Positions 49,181 through 58,768 of a stretch of DNA of 64,000 bases are shown in pieces. The notes below the pieces were generated by a model. That model saw only the letters and a list, made by a program, of their open reading frames with translations. It was not told the origin of the DNA and searched no databases. Origin of the DNA: Opitutaceae bacterium (GTDB lineage: Bacteria; Verrucomicrobiota; Verrucomicrobiia; Opitutales; Opitutaceae); NCBI GenBank assembly GCA_018402455.1, contig JAGYIG010000011.1, positions 27,832 to 91,831 of the forward strand. The letters are read 5' to 3'. Both the position numbers and the translations under genes were made by a program. Position 1 is the first letter of the stretch; the number at the start of each line of letters is the position of its first letter.

Positions 49181-50566
49181 CTATTTGATCGTATTGAGGT
49201 AGATCAACGACGCCTGCTCCATCTTCGCCACCTTGTGTTTGGCCAACCGGCTGAGGAGTCCGTGGATGACGAGGGCTGGAATTGCAATGGTAAGACCCAG
49301 CTCGGTGGTGACGAGGGCCTCGGAGATGCCGGACGACAAACTCCGGGCGTCTCCGGTGCCGAAGACCGTGATCAGGTTGAAGGTCTTGATCATGCCGATC
49401 ACTGTGCCCAGCAGACCCATCAGAGGGGCTGCGGCGGCAGTGATGGCTAGGAAGGGAAGAAAACGCTCCAGCTTGGGCTGCACTTCCGTGACGGTTTCAT
49501 ACATCCGTTCCTCCAGAATGTCGCGGTGGAGCTCGCGACATTCGTAGCCAATCTGAAGCATTGCTTGAGCGGATCCGCTGAGCGAACCGAGGGTCTGCTG
49601 CGCCGCCGCATCGTCGCCGGCCAAGGTGGCCGCGCCCAGCTTGCGGCTGGCCTCGGAAGAGGGGGCGCGGAAGCGACTGATCTCGAAAAACTTGAAAATC
49701 CCGAGGGCGAAAGCCAGCAGCCCCAAGGCGATGATGGCGTAACCGACCACTCGGCCTTTTTGGATGTGCTCCAGGTAGCTCTCCTGCACTTCCATCAATT
49801 GGACTGCCTTGCCGAGGGTGGCGTCGGCAGCGATGCTGCCACTGCCGGTTTCCACCAGGCGACGGATTCCCTCTACCAAGTTGTCATCCAGCGCGACGAT
49901 GGCGGGTTCGGCGGCATTGAGCTGCCGCTGAATCAGACCGGCGGCTTCGCTCGAAGCAAAGTAAACGGAGGGGCCGTAGGCGACGAAGGAACCGTTCGTC
50001 AAATCTCCAAGGTGGGTGAGGGCTTGGCCTTCGTAGCGGTCTCCTCCGAGCACCGCATCGAGGCGCTCGATCGATTGGCTGACCACCTTAAGCTGAGCGA
50101 GGACCTTTTCGGTTTCGCTCAGATTGGAGTCTTCTTGGGCCAGCTTGGCCTCCTTGGTCAGGGTCTCATAACGCTGAATTTCGGAGATGTGAATGCGGCT
50201 CTCGAAGTTGCGCACGAACTCATCGAGTAGCCCGGCGATGTAATCATTTTGTTCCTCGTAGCGTTGCACACGACTCTCCAGTCGGGCCAAATCAGACTCG
50301 CGGGTTGAAAGCACGCGCTCTTTGCGTCGGAGTTCTCCGCGGAGGTCGATTAATTCCTCCTCGGATCGATTCACTTCGCGGATCAGAGGCAGTTTTTCCT
50401 CGGCGGTTTGATCGTAGAGGGATTTCAGCTCGGCGTTCGAAGCTTCGATTCGGGTTAGAAGGGTGCTGCTTGTTTCGGCCAGGCTTTGGCCGAAGAGCGG
50501 ACTAACGGCGGCAACGGTGGCCACAACGGCAACTGTTACGGTGGAACGTTTGAGTAGATTGATCAT
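49181..50566 (-). CDS. Large MotA/TolQ/ExbB-domain protein (TtpC-like)
   Basis: A 461-residue protein from ATG 50566 with a signal peptide (VAVVATVAAVSPLFGQ). A long periplasmic coiled-coil part (about 28-265) includes EEELIDLRGELRRKERVLST. The C-terminal TolQ-like domain holds [20 protein letters not shown] and LSSGISEALVTTELGLTIAI. It resembles TtpC, which is needed along with ExbB2-ExbD2 for the TonB2 system in Vibrio. It lies 49 bases downstream of the DUF3450 gene. Confidence 0.93.
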   Translation of the reverse strand: MINLLKRSTVTVAVVATVAAVSPLFGQSLAETSSTLLTRIEASNAELKSLYDQTAEEKLPLIREVNRSEEELIDLRGELRRKERVLSTRESDLARLESRVQRYEEQNDYIAGLLDEFVRNFESRIHISEIQRYETLTKEAKLAQEDSNLSETEKVLAQLKVVSQSIERLDAVLGGDRYEGQALTHLGDLTNGSFVAYGPSVYFASSEAAGLIQRQLNAAEPAIVALDDNLVEGIRRLVETGSGSIAADATLGKAVQLMEVQESYLEHIQKGRVVGYAIIALGLLAFALGIFKFFEISRFRAPSSEASRKLGAATLAGDDAAAQQTLGSLSGSAQAMLQIGYECRELHRDILEERMYETVTEVQPKLERFLPFLAITAAAAPLMGLLGTVIGMIKTFNLITVFGTGDARSLSSGISEALVTTELGLTIAIPALVIHGLLSRLAKHKVAKMEQASLIYLNTIK

Positions 50567-50615
50567 GGTTCGCCGAACAAATAGAGAGGGGAAGAGGAGA
50601 CGAAAAAGGCGGGGG

Positions 50616-51464
50616 TTAACGCAGGCTGACGGGCAGTTCGATGAAGGACGGGACTTCGGTGCCGTCATAGGTCTGAATCAGTAAGGCCACGGTCGAAGCT
50701 TGATCCGGTCGCTCCTCGTAAACCCAACCCTCCGCTCCGGGGTAGCCGATCAACGCGCTGGAGGCCTCGGCGTCGGTCGAAAAGGAAGCTGCCAAGCCCC
50801 AGTAGAGCGTCCAGATCTGCTTCTCCCGGCCGGCAATTTCGTGGACCTCACCTCGCTTGATCAGGGACGTATTAAATTTCTCAGCGAGACTGACCACAGC
50901 CACGATGTTCTGCACCCGTTGGCTGACGGGCAAATCGGTCGCTTCGGGGTTTTCGGGAATTCGACGAAGCAGGGGCTCGATCGTGTCCAAGAGCGGTGGG
51001 GGGAAACGCTTCACCAGTCGTTTGACAGAGTCTTCCAGCCCAACCACGCTGTTCGTGACTGCTTCGTTGGCCTCTAACAGCGCATTACGCCGAAGGTCCA
51101 AACGCTCCAATTCCGCCGCGGTCTCCTCGCCCACTCCTTGAGTCTGGTCAAGTTGCTCGCGGATCAGTGTGATCTGCTTGGTCAGGATTTCTAAATTCTC
51201 CTGCAGGTAGACCTTTTCCACCTTCCAGTCGGCGCGCTCTTCCGCGATCAAGCGGCGCAGGTCAGTCCACTCCGAGACCATCCCCTGAAGACCGGCTATG
51301 TCCCCGGAGTCGTTCGCTGATGCGGCGGCTGAAGGCAGAAAGGAGAACAGCAGTGTGACGGTGGTGCAGACGCAGACGGAGAGACGCTTGGCGATTCGTT
51401 TGGCTTCAGCAGCCACAATCAGATCAAGGTTTCGAGGTGGCGGAGTCGCTCGATTAACATTCAT
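50616..51464 (-). CDS. DUF3450 family exported coiled-coil protein
   Basis: A 282-residue protein with an N-terminal hydrophobic segment ending near SAAASANDSG, then a coiled coil (about 75-140: ADWKVEKVYLQENLEILTKQ). The C-terminal half resembles DUF3450 (REKQIWTLYWGLAASFSTDA). It opens the Ton operon, as its counterpart does in Vibrio TonB2 loci. Its part in energy transfer is not defined. Confidence 0.85.
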   Translation of the reverse strand: MNVNRATPPPRNLDLIVAAEAKRIAKRLSVCVCTTVTLLFSFLPSAAASANDSGDIAGLQGMVSEWTDLRRLIAEERADWKVEKVYLQENLEILTKQITLIREQLDQTQGVGEETAAELERLDLRRNALLEANEAVTNSVVGLEDSVKRLVKRFPPPLLDTIEPLLRRIPENPEATDLPVSQRVQNIVAVVSLAEKFNTSLIKRGEVHEIAGREKQIWTLYWGLAASFSTDAEASSALIGYPGAEGWVYEERPDQASTVALLIQTYDGTEVPSFIELPVSLR

Positions 51465-51744
51465 GAATTTATCGGATTAGAATGGGGAAAGGGGCGGAGG
51501 AACCGCGGACGATTTAGGGGATAGGGCGAAGGGTCAAGCACCGGTGACCGATTATTGACAGGGGCTAATTTGGGGGGGGGAGGAGGGGGCTTGCTGGCGA
51601 AAAGGGCCCAGGTGCGCTGGGAGCATTGTTAGGCGGTTTCACTTTTCCTTGGGGAAGCCCGCTCGATTCGCTTCGCCCGCTCGATCGATCCGTGTTTTGG
51701 GATTTACCAAGGCACGGGCAGTCGATTGGCCTACCCGTCGAATC

Positions 51745-52710
51745 ATGATGCCACCCTCTTCGCCAGACTCACCCGTTTTTTGGGAAACGCTCAGCCGTAA
51801 GGGACGGATTCCTTTTTGGGAGCTCTCGTTTGACTGCTGGGATCGATTTTCTCAGCAATCTCTAATTTTGGGCCACACGTTTGAGGCCCTGTCCGACGCG
51901 AAAAAACTCGAGGCATTGCAACGCAACGCCGATATCGTCGCGGCGGTCTGTCAAGACCTGCCTTTCTCGGCGATCACAGCTCCGGCGGGGTACTGGGAAC
52001 AGGCTCCGGGGCTGCTGGCGTATTACGTTTTGCCCGGTGACTGGAGGTTTAGACAGATCGAAGCTTTCCGGTCCGTTTTGCCGGCTGACTTGATGATTGT
52101 CGCCAACGCGAGTGCCATCCTAGCGGCGGACTATGATCCCGATTTTTGCGAGATGATGTTTGAGGAGCCCGAGCGCGTGGACGCGCTGGTGGCGGATCGG
52201 CTGAGCGCGGAGTTACGCCATGCCCGCGCTTGCATTGAAGCGGGGGCGAGGGCGGTGGTTTCCTGTTCTGATGTGGCCGACAACAACGGGCCCTTTTTTC
52301 ACCCGCACCAGATGGAGCGATGGATCTACCCTCAGTTGCAACAGTGGTCACGGGCGATTCACGAAATGGGGGCGTTTGCCATCCTGCACTCCGATGGAAA
52401 TCTGGACCGCTACCTTGACCCGATTGCGCATTCGGGAATCGACGCGCTCCAAGCCATTGACCCGGTCGCCGGCATGGATCTGGGACGAACCCTTGATCGC
52501 ATTGGTAACCGCGTTTGTGTGTGCGGCAATTTTGACAACGGCCGGCTGTTGCTGGAGGAACCGGACGTTATTTTCGAGATCGCGCGCGATTTGATTGAGC
52601 GCCACAAAGGGCGGGGCTGGTGGTGCTTTGGTTGTTCCAATGCGGTCCAGCCGGAAGTCCCGCCGGAAAATTACGCCGCGCTCGTTGCGGCCTGGCGCGT
52701 CGCCGGCTGA
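51745..52710 (+). CDS. Uroporphyrinogen decarboxylase-fold protein
   Basis: A 321-residue TIM barrel of the URO-D superfamily from ATG 51745. It shows [58 protein letters not shown] and [16 protein letters not shown], with [14 protein letters not shown]. The last parts resemble methyltransferase-type members (MtaA/CmuA-like) more than true HemE, since the HemE start (RPVWLMRQAGR) is not seen. Substrate is unknown; a methyl-transfer role is a guess. No corrinoid protein gene adjoins it. Confidence 0.75.
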   Translation: MMPPSSPDSPVFWETLSRKGRIPFWELSFDCWDRFSQQSLILGHTFEALSDAKKLEALQRNADIVAAVCQDLPFSAITAPAGYWEQAPGLLAYYVLPGDWRFRQIEAFRSVLPADLMIVANASAILAADYDPDFCEMMFEEPERVDALVADRLSAELRHARACIEAGARAVVSCSDVADNNGPFFHPHQMERWIYPQLQQWSRAIHEMGAFAILHSDGNLDRYLDPIAHSGIDALQAIDPVAGMDLGRTLDRIGNRVCVCGNFDNGRLLLEEPDVIFEIARDLIERHKGRGWWCFGCSNAVQPEVPPENYAALVAAWRVAG

Positions 52711-52955
52711 CGGAGTCGGCGTTGCGGGGCACGGCGCTACGGCGCTACGGCGCCACGGCCCACCCTCCGGGAGGGCAAACGTTAAAATCGCCAAAAAAAC
52801 AGGATTGGGTGCAGGCGGGTGGCCGGGTGAACCCTACCGGCGACCCCCGCCAGCGGGGGGAGACCTCCCGCTTCATTTGCGTTCGGCGGGGACGAATCAG
52901 GGTTTTATTTTGCGCCGCCCGGGTTCGCCGTTGTAGAACGACCGTTTTCCAACTC

Positions 52956-54182
52956 ATGAAAATCGTCCTAGCATACTCAGGTGGTCTCGATACCTCCGTC
53001 GTCGTCAAATGGCTCAAGGAAACTTACGGAGCCGAAATCATCACCTATGCGGCTGATGTGGGGCAGGAGGAAGAGCTTAAGGGGCTCAGCGCCAAGGCCC
53101 GCAAGACCGGCGCTTGCAAACACTACACACTGAATTTGGTCGAGGAGTTTGCCCGGGATTACATCTACCCGATGATCCGGGCCAATGCGATTTACGAAGG
53201 TCAGTATTATTTGGGTACTTCCATCGCGCGGCCGCTTATCGCCAAGGCCCAGGTCGAAATCGCCTTGAAGGAGGGAGCGGATTCGGTGGCTCATGGCGCC
53301 ACGGGCAAGGGCAACGACCAATGCCGTTTTGAGCTTTCCTACATGGCACTGGCGCCGGACCTGACCATCATCGCACCATGGAAGATGGATAATTTTCGCG
53401 CCGATTTCCCCGGCCGCGCGGAGATGATCGCCTACTGCAAAAAGCACCAGATCCCGGTCGAGGCTTCGACCAAGAAGCCCTATTCCATGGATCGAAACCT
53501 CCTGCACATTTCCTACGAGGCCGGCATCCTGGAAGACCCGTGGTTCGACCCCACCACCAAGGCCAACAAGGGCATGTTTAAACTCTCCGTTGATCCGGAG
53601 GATGCCCCCGACCAATCCGAATACGTCGAACTCGATTTTGAGCAGGGTGACTGCGTGCGGGTGAACGGCAAAAAAATGACCCCGGGCAAGGTGCTCAAGA
53701 CCCTCAATGCCTTGGGCGGCAAACACGGTATCGGCCGGGTGGATATCGTGGAAAATCGGTTTGTGGGGATGAAGTCCCGGGGGGTCTACGAGACCCCGGG
53801 AGGCACGATTTTGATGCACGCCCACCGTCAAGTTGAAGCCCTCACCATGGATCGGGACCTCATGCACCTGCGGGACGAGCTCATGCCGCGCTACGCCAAG
53901 TTGATCTACAACGGCTTCTGGTTCGCACCGGAGCGCGAAGCGCTGCAGGCCCTGATCGACGACAGTCAAAAATTCGTGACCGGGAAAGTGCGCCTCAAGC
54001 TCTACAAGGGCAACGTGACCACTTGTGGCTCGAAATCGCCCTATTCGCTCTACGACGAGAATATTGCGTCGATGGAAGGCGTGCAGAGCTGGTATAATCA
54101 GAACGACGCCACCGGCTTCATCCGCCTCAATGGCCTACGCCTGCGTGCCCGGCACATCGCCCAAGGCGGCCCCAAGGTTTGA
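52956..54182 (+). CDS. argG: Argininosuccinate synthase
   Basis: A 408-residue enzyme from ATG 52956 that joins citrulline and aspartate with [21 protein letters not shown] is the ATP-binding PP-loop, [34 protein letters not shown] and [20 protein letters not shown] are conserved. The 245-base gap before it contains short GGCGCTAC direct repeats and no gene. It is separate from argBDF. Confidence 0.97.
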   Translation: MKIVLAYSGGLDTSVVVKWLKETYGAEIITYAADVGQEEELKGLSAKARKTGACKHYTLNLVEEFARDYIYPMIRANAIYEGQYYLGTSIARPLIAKAQVEIALKEGADSVAHGATGKGNDQCRFELSYMALAPDLTIIAPWKMDNFRADFPGRAEMIAYCKKHQIPVEASTKKPYSMDRNLLHISYEAGILEDPWFDPTTKANKGMFKLSVDPEDAPDQSEYVELDFEQGDCVRVNGKKMTPGKVLKTLNALGGKHGIGRVDIVENRFVGMKSRGVYETPGGTILMHAHRQVEALTMDRDLMHLRDELMPRYAKLIYNGFWFAPEREALQALIDDSQKFVTGKVRLKLYKGNVTTCGSKSPYSLYDENIASMEGVQSWYNQNDATGFIRLNGLRLRARHIAQGGPKV

Positions 54183-54264
54183 AGGGGTTGCCTCGGTGTT
54201 TTGACGACCGAGGTGGCCGCAGAATAGCCGCGACAAATCCTCCGACTTCCCTCTCCCTGTCCCC

Positions 54265-54714
54265 ATGAGCAAAACCCGCCGAATTCGGTTTTTCAGCCCA
54301 TTTCTAGGCGTCGTCCTGGGGCTCGCCTTGAGTGCGGCCGTGGGTTCCAGCGCGGAGATCAGCCAGCATTTGGCGGGGGCGTGGATCATGGACGACGCGA
54401 GTCCCGCGCTCATTTATCCCTCGAATACGGACAAGTTCAACGTGTTACGGGTGAGCCCGGGCAAGAGCACGTGGGCGGACGGGTTTTTCTTCCTGAAGTG
54501 GTCCAACGCCGCCCGGCCGGAACGCGGTTACTACAGCACGGAAACGGGCCGCGTCTGGATCACCACCTACCGCTTCGTGAACCAGAAGGAGCAGCGGGTG
54601 GAGTATCGGGGGGTCGTCGAACTCAACGAAAACGGGGCCGTGGTGTGGAAAGGCACGGCTACGACCACCGGAGCCCGCAAGGTCTCCTGGCAATTCGAAG
54701 CGAAGAAACGCTGA
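54265..54714 (+). CDS. Small secreted hypothetical protein
   Basis: A 149-residue product with a signal sequence (FLGVVLGLALSAAVGSSA). The mature part is beta-rich (QHLAGAWIMDDASPALIYPS, GRVWITTYRFVNQKEQRVEY) and could be a lipocalin-like or similar small barrel, but I do not recognise it. The codon use looks genuine and a plausible leader separates it from argG by 82 bases. It converges on the mlaD-like gene 4 bases away. Confidence 0.7.
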   Translation: MSKTRRIRFFSPFLGVVLGLALSAAVGSSAEISQHLAGAWIMDDASPALIYPSNTDKFNVLRVSPGKSTWADGFFFLKWSNAARPERGYYSTETGRVWITTYRFVNQKEQRVEYRGVVELNENGAVVWKGTATTTGARKVSWQFEAKKR

Positions 54715-54718
54715 TGGC

Positions 54719-55711
54719 TCAGAACAACGAGTTGGCGGCGACCCCGACAGCGGTGATGGGGCCTTGATCGGCCAGACCGTCCGCCGCCCGGTTGACCTTC
54801 TGGATGGTCGACTGCGCCTCGAGGTAGAGACCGTCGTCGTTGATCAACCGACCCAGCGTGCCCTCGCCGGAATTCAGTTTGTTCGAGAGCTGCTGCAGGT
54901 TGGTGAGGGTGAGCCGAAGATTTTCCGCGGCCTCTTCGTCGTAGATCAATGCGCCCAAAGTGCCTTCGCCACTTTTCAGATGCGTGATCATGCTCTCCGC
55001 CTCGGTCATGAACGTGTTGGCGGACTCCCCAGCGGAGCGAATCTCTGAGATCGCCGCCACGAGTTCGTGGTAGCCGTCCTCCTCGGTCAGCAGCTTGCCC
55101 AGGGTGCCTTCGCCATCGGCCAGGCGTTGGGTGACGAGCTCAAGGTTGGACGTGATGGCATCAATCTTGATGCGGTTCTCATCGAGCATGCCGTTGAGCT
55201 TCGTGATCAGACCGTCACTGGAGCCATCGGTGCCCAAGGCGCCGGTGAACTGGGTGAGCGCCTGTTCCACTTTGCGGCCGATCTCACCCACTTGGGAAAC
55301 GACGGTATTGAGATCGGGGGTATCCTCGGAGCGCAGGGTGCCGCCGGCCGCCATCAACCCCGCGTCGGGTGACCCCAACGTCAACGAGACATAGTTGCTG
55401 CCCAGCAGCCCGGACATGGCGATGGTGGCAACGGCGTCGGCGGGCACCGCGATGCCGTCGGCGATCCGCATCACGACTTCGGCGTGGCGGCCGCTGAGCC
55501 GGGTGGATTCGACCGCGCCAATGGTGACCCCGGCGAGTCGGACATCGTCGCCGGCTTTGAGCTCCTTGATCGTGGCAAAACGAGCGGTGAGCTCGAAGCC
55601 GTTGTCGCGACCCAACTTGGAGCCGCTGAGCGATTCGTGGGTGATCCAGATAAGGGCCAGCCCCAACAGAAAAAACAGTCCCACTCGGACCGACATTTGC
55701 GCGTTGTTCAT
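54719..55711 (-). CDS. MlaD/MCE domain lipid-binding protein
   Basis: A 330-residue protein with one N-terminal span (about 8-24) and a single MCE domain (about 37-112: LKAGDDVRLAGVTIGAVEST, AMSGLLGSNYVSLTLG). It then has a helical region with three GEGTLG repeats at 200, 248 and 282, spaced 48 and 34 residues. In Mla-type systems MlaD carries phospholipid in the periplasm. The start overlaps the ATPase gene stop by 4 bases, so the subunits are made together. The GEGTLG repeats occur in several MCE proteins of this type, with unknown role. Confidence 0.93.
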   Translation of the reverse strand: MNNAQMSVRVGLFFLLGLALIWITHESLSGSKLGRDNGFELTARFATIKELKAGDDVRLAGVTIGAVESTRLSGRHAEVVMRIADGIAVPADAVATIAMSGLLGSNYVSLTLGSPDAGLMAAGGTLRSEDTPDLNTVVSQVGEIGRKVEQALTQFTGALGTDGSSDGLITKLNGMLDENRIKIDAITSNLELVTQRLADGEGTLGKLLTEEDGYHELVAAISEIRSAGESANTFMTEAESMITHLKSGEGTLGALIYDEEAAENLRLTLTNLQQLSNKLNSGEGTLGRLINDDGLYLEAQSTIQKVNRAADGLADQGPITAVGVAANSLF

Positions 55712-56517
55712 GATGGTTTTGCCTCCAGGTTTTTAAAACGAGGGTTCTTGAGATCGATCTTTGGGTTTAAAAAATCGGCGACCACGGGATCCGTGGAGGC
55801 GCGGTAATCGGCGGGGGGGGCGACCGTATGCAGCCGGCCTTCGTGCATGAGGGCCACGCGGTCGGCAATGGTGAGCGAGAGATCGCGATCGTGGGATACG
55901 ACGACACTGGTCACCGCATATTCTTCGCGCAGGCTCCCGATGATTTCTGCGATGGTCGCTGCCATGGTGGGGTCGAGTTCGCTGGTCGGTTCGTCGTAGA
56001 GCAGGAGCTGAGGTTCCATGACCAAGGCGCGGGCGATGGCCACGCGTTTGCGCATCCCGCCGGAGAGTTCCGAAGGCATTTTATGAGCGGCGTGCTCGAT
56101 GGAGAGAATCCGCAACGCCCGCATGACCCGATCACGGATTTCCGGTTTCGAACCGAGTCGATGCTCGTGGGGGTAGAGCGCCAAATTGTCGTAAACGGAC
56201 AAGGAATTGAGCAGGGCGCCGGACTGAAAAACCAGCGCCAAGGCAAAGCGGTCCCGCGTCTCCGCCAGCGTGGGATCGCACCCATTGATGGTGATCTGTC
56301 CGGTGGTGGGCGATTCCAGTCCCGCGAGGTGCCGCAATAACACGGTTTTGCCGGAACCACTCGGGCCCATGATCACAAAAATCTCGCCCGGTTCGACCCG
56401 GAAGCTGACGTCGGTGAGCACCTCCTGGCTGCCGTAGCACTTGCCCAGGCCGGTCACCTCCACCGCCACGGGGCGGTGATTGTCGCGCTGCAGAATATTT
56501 TCGCGATTTGAGGCCAT
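55708..56517 (-). CDS. MlaF-like ABC transporter ATP-binding protein
   Basis: A 269-residue ATPase. Walker A GPSGSGKT, signature LSGGMRKRVAIARALVMEP, Walker B LLLYDEPTSELDP and the H-loop VVSHDRDLSLTIAD are intact. LFQSGALLNSLSVYDNL is typical of MlaF rather than of other ABC ATPases. It lies between mlaD- and mlaE-like genes in the same operon. The C-terminal extension matches MlaF. Confidence 0.95.
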   Translation of the reverse strand: MASNRENILQRDNHRPVAVEVTGLGKCYGSQEVLTDVSFRVEPGEIFVIMGPSGSGKTVLLRHLAGLESPTTGQITINGCDPTLAETRDRFALALVFQSGALLNSLSVYDNLALYPHEHRLGSKPEIRDRVMRALRILSIEHAAHKMPSELSGGMRKRVAIARALVMEPQLLLYDEPTSELDPTMAATIAEIIGSLREEYAVTSVVVSHDRDLSLTIADRVALMHEGRLHTVAPPADYRASTDPVVADFLNPKIDLKNPRFKNLEAKPS

Positions 56518-56521
56518 GGCT

Positions 56522-57274
56522 TCAGGCGAGCAGTTTGGTGATGAAATAGTCGAGGGTGAGGATGGAGACCAGCGAGAGGACGACGGCCTTGGTCACGGCC
56601 AGTCCGATTTCACGGGGGCCTCCGCGGGTGCGGAGCCCCGTGTTGCTGGCGATGATCATGATGACGAGGCCAAAGACCTCGGCCTTGATGAGGCCATCCA
56701 GCACATCATCGAATGTGACATGGGTCTGCAAATTACGAAAGAAGGTATCGGCCGAAAGGCCGATAAAATCGACGTATTCGCAAACCATGGCGCCGCCGAA
56801 CCAGCCGATCAAGTTAGCCATCATGGTCAGCACGGGCATCACCAGGAGCACGGCGAGCAACCGGGGCAGGACCAGCAACCGCTCGGGCGGAATGTTCATG
56901 GTGGTCAACGCGTCGATTTCGGAGTTCACCCGCATGGAAGCGAGCTCGGCGGTGACCGCGCTGCCCACCCGGCCCGCCAGGATGATAGAGACCATCACCG
57001 GTCCGAGCTCGCGGGCCATGGAGGCGCCGACCAGGGCCCCGATGAACTCCTTGGCGCCAAATTCCCGGAGGCTGATCCCCGCTTGCAGCGCCAGCACGGC
57101 CCCGATGAAAAAGCAGAGAATCGCAATGATGGGCAACGACGTGTAGCCGATGAGAAAGGCCTGTTCGGAGACGCGTTTCAGGATGCGGGGAGCCGCCGGC
57201 AACATGGCGAAGGCGCGCCACGTCATGATGAGGCCCGAGCCGAAGGCGTCGAGGAAGTGGTGGATGCGATTCAT
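56522..57274 (-). CDS. MlaE-like lipid ABC transporter permease
   Basis: A 250-residue permease from ATG 57274 with about five spans. The MlaE signatures are FLIGYTSLPIIAILCFFIGA, AKEFIGALVGASMARELGPV and RVGSAVTAELASMRVNSEID followed by ALTTMNIPPERLLVLPR. The start overlaps the stop of the Trp-Pro repeat gene (57271-57274, ATGA), and the ATPase gene follows 4 bases on. Confidence 0.95.
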   Translation of the reverse strand: MNRIHHFLDAFGSGLIMTWRAFAMLPAAPRILKRVSEQAFLIGYTSLPIIAILCFFIGAVLALQAGISLREFGAKEFIGALVGASMARELGPVMVSIILAGRVGSAVTAELASMRVNSEIDALTTMNIPPERLLVLPRLLAVLLVMPVLTMMANLIGWFGGAMVCEYVDFIGLSADTFFRNLQTHVTFDDVLDGLIKAEVFGLVIMIIASNTGLRTRGGPREIGLAVTKAVVLSLVSILTLDYFITKLLA

Positions 57275-58716
57275 GGCGAAATGCGATCGGTCAATATGCT
57301 GCTGGCCTGCAGGCCTTGTCCGGCGGGTTGGGACACGCGAAGCAGTCCGGCCAAAAGTCCCCATTGGATTCCCTCGGCGTCGGCTCGATAACTGAACAGC
57401 GGTCCGAGGTGAAACTCCCGGCTCAGCCGGTCCTCGCTGCGCGCGTAGGTAACGGCGTCCCAGAGCAGCGAATGGCGGAACTCTCCGGGGGCGGATTGAT
57501 CGTAGCGGTAAAGGGCAAACAGCGGGGACCAGAGCTGGCGCGTTCGTTCGTTGTGCGGAAAGAACACCTCGATCGGACTGAGCAGTTGGGTCTGCACCCG
57601 GCCCGCTCCATTGTTCCAGTGGCTCAACAAGGGCCAGAGGTGTCGCTTCACGGCGACCTCCGCATCGGGGGATTGGAGGCTGGTCTGGGTTTCGGAGTGG
57701 TAGAGAAAATACAACACCTGTTGTCGATGATGATTGAGGTGCTCGCTGCGCCATTGTCGATCCCGCCAGAGGGGCCAGGCCAGCCAGGTCTGTTCCCGAC
57801 TCGCGGTCTCGGAGTAGCTGTAGATCGGCGCCCAGCGGTTGACGTAGCGGGCGTCGCCGCGGCCTTGGACCCACCACGGCCAGAGCAAGTTGGTCTGGGT
57901 GTAGCTCCGGGGGGCGGTGCGCCGCGAGTATCCGAAGAAGGGCCAGCCAAACGTTTCGCTGCGGTATCCCGCCGAAGTCTCGGTCGCATAGAACGGGAGA
58001 AACCCGGCGCGATGGGTGGGGGTGGCGGTGTCCTGTTTATCCGCGGTCCGATAGATCAAGGGCCAAAGGAGAAACTGGCTGAAACTTGTCCCCGTTTCTT
58101 CGCGGTGGCCGAACAGGGGCCACAACGCGAATCCCCGCTGCCCCCCGCCGTGGTGGGTTTTGATGAACGGCCAAGGGGTGGCCGTGGTGATGGCGTCGCC
58201 CTTGGCGTAGCGGACGTAGAGCGGGAAGGCCGCCCACGTCAGGCGGTTTTGACCGAACCGTTGGGCGATGTCGCCGTAGATCGGGAAGACCGCCTGGTAG
58301 GACGATTCGGGTTCGCCCGTGTCCCGCGAAAAATAGATCGGCCAGATTGCGAATTGATCGTCTCGTTCGCCCCCCGATTGGGAGTTGATCAGATTGAGGA
58401 TGGTCCAGCGGTGCTCCTCACTGGGCGCGTCATATTCTCCATACCAGAAAGGGTAGACCACACTGCGGGCGGTGGAACCCGCGGCGGCGGAGAAGTCATG
58501 AAACAGCGGGCGAACGCCGCCCAAGGTGTCTCCGTTGGCACTGCGGGAGCCATAGATAAGGGGCCCCAGCGCGTTCCACCGCTCCACCCCGGCGGCATCG
58601 GGTCCCCGCTCGACCCAGAGCGGCCAGTAGTTGCGCTCCTGCATAGGCTCCGCCGTCGAGGGGCTCGCCAGAGCCACCCCGACAACCGCCAGGGCCGAGA
58701 GCAGACGCCGTGTCAT
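57271..58716 (-). CDS. Trp-Pro repeat protein heading the Mla operon; function unknown
   Basis: A 481-residue exported protein (signal sequence about 1-22) that I cannot assign to a family. About twenty short units of the form xxWPLFxxx recur every 18-25 residues, for example FAIWPIYFSRDT, AAFPLYVRYAKG, ALWPLFGHREE, LLWPLIYRTAD, FGWPFFGYSRR, LLWPWWVQGRG and HLGPLFSYRAD. Hydrophobic, aromatic strands alternate with polar turns, as in a beta-barrel, though no clear C-terminal aromatic end is seen. Its stop overlaps the start of the mlaE-like gene by 4 bases, so it is very likely made with the Mla subunits. An outer membrane partner for lipid transport is an inference. Confidence 0.75.
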   Translation of the reverse strand: MTRRLLSALAVVGVALASPSTAEPMQERNYWPLWVERGPDAAGVERWNALGPLIYGSRSANGDTLGGVRPLFHDFSAAAGSTARSVVYPFWYGEYDAPSEEHRWTILNLINSQSGGERDDQFAIWPIYFSRDTGEPESSYQAVFPIYGDIAQRFGQNRLTWAAFPLYVRYAKGDAITTATPWPFIKTHHGGGQRGFALWPLFGHREETGTSFSQFLLWPLIYRTADKQDTATPTHRAGFLPFYATETSAGYRSETFGWPFFGYSRRTAPRSYTQTNLLWPWWVQGRGDARYVNRWAPIYSYSETASREQTWLAWPLWRDRQWRSEHLNHHRQQVLYFLYHSETQTSLQSPDAEVAVKRHLWPLLSHWNNGAGRVQTQLLSPIEVFFPHNERTRQLWSPLFALYRYDQSAPGEFRHSLLWDAVTYARSEDRLSREFHLGPLFSYRADAEGIQWGLLAGLLRVSQPAGQGLQASSILTDRISP

Positions 58717-58768
58717 GGTGTGGGTTTGAAAGGTCGGATTGAACCGCTGGTCAGGCGGTTCGAGATTC

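Noticed and set aside
54190..54225. Terminator after argG
   Set aside because: CTCGGT and ACCGAG can pair, but the loop is long and no T-run follows, so I did not call it.
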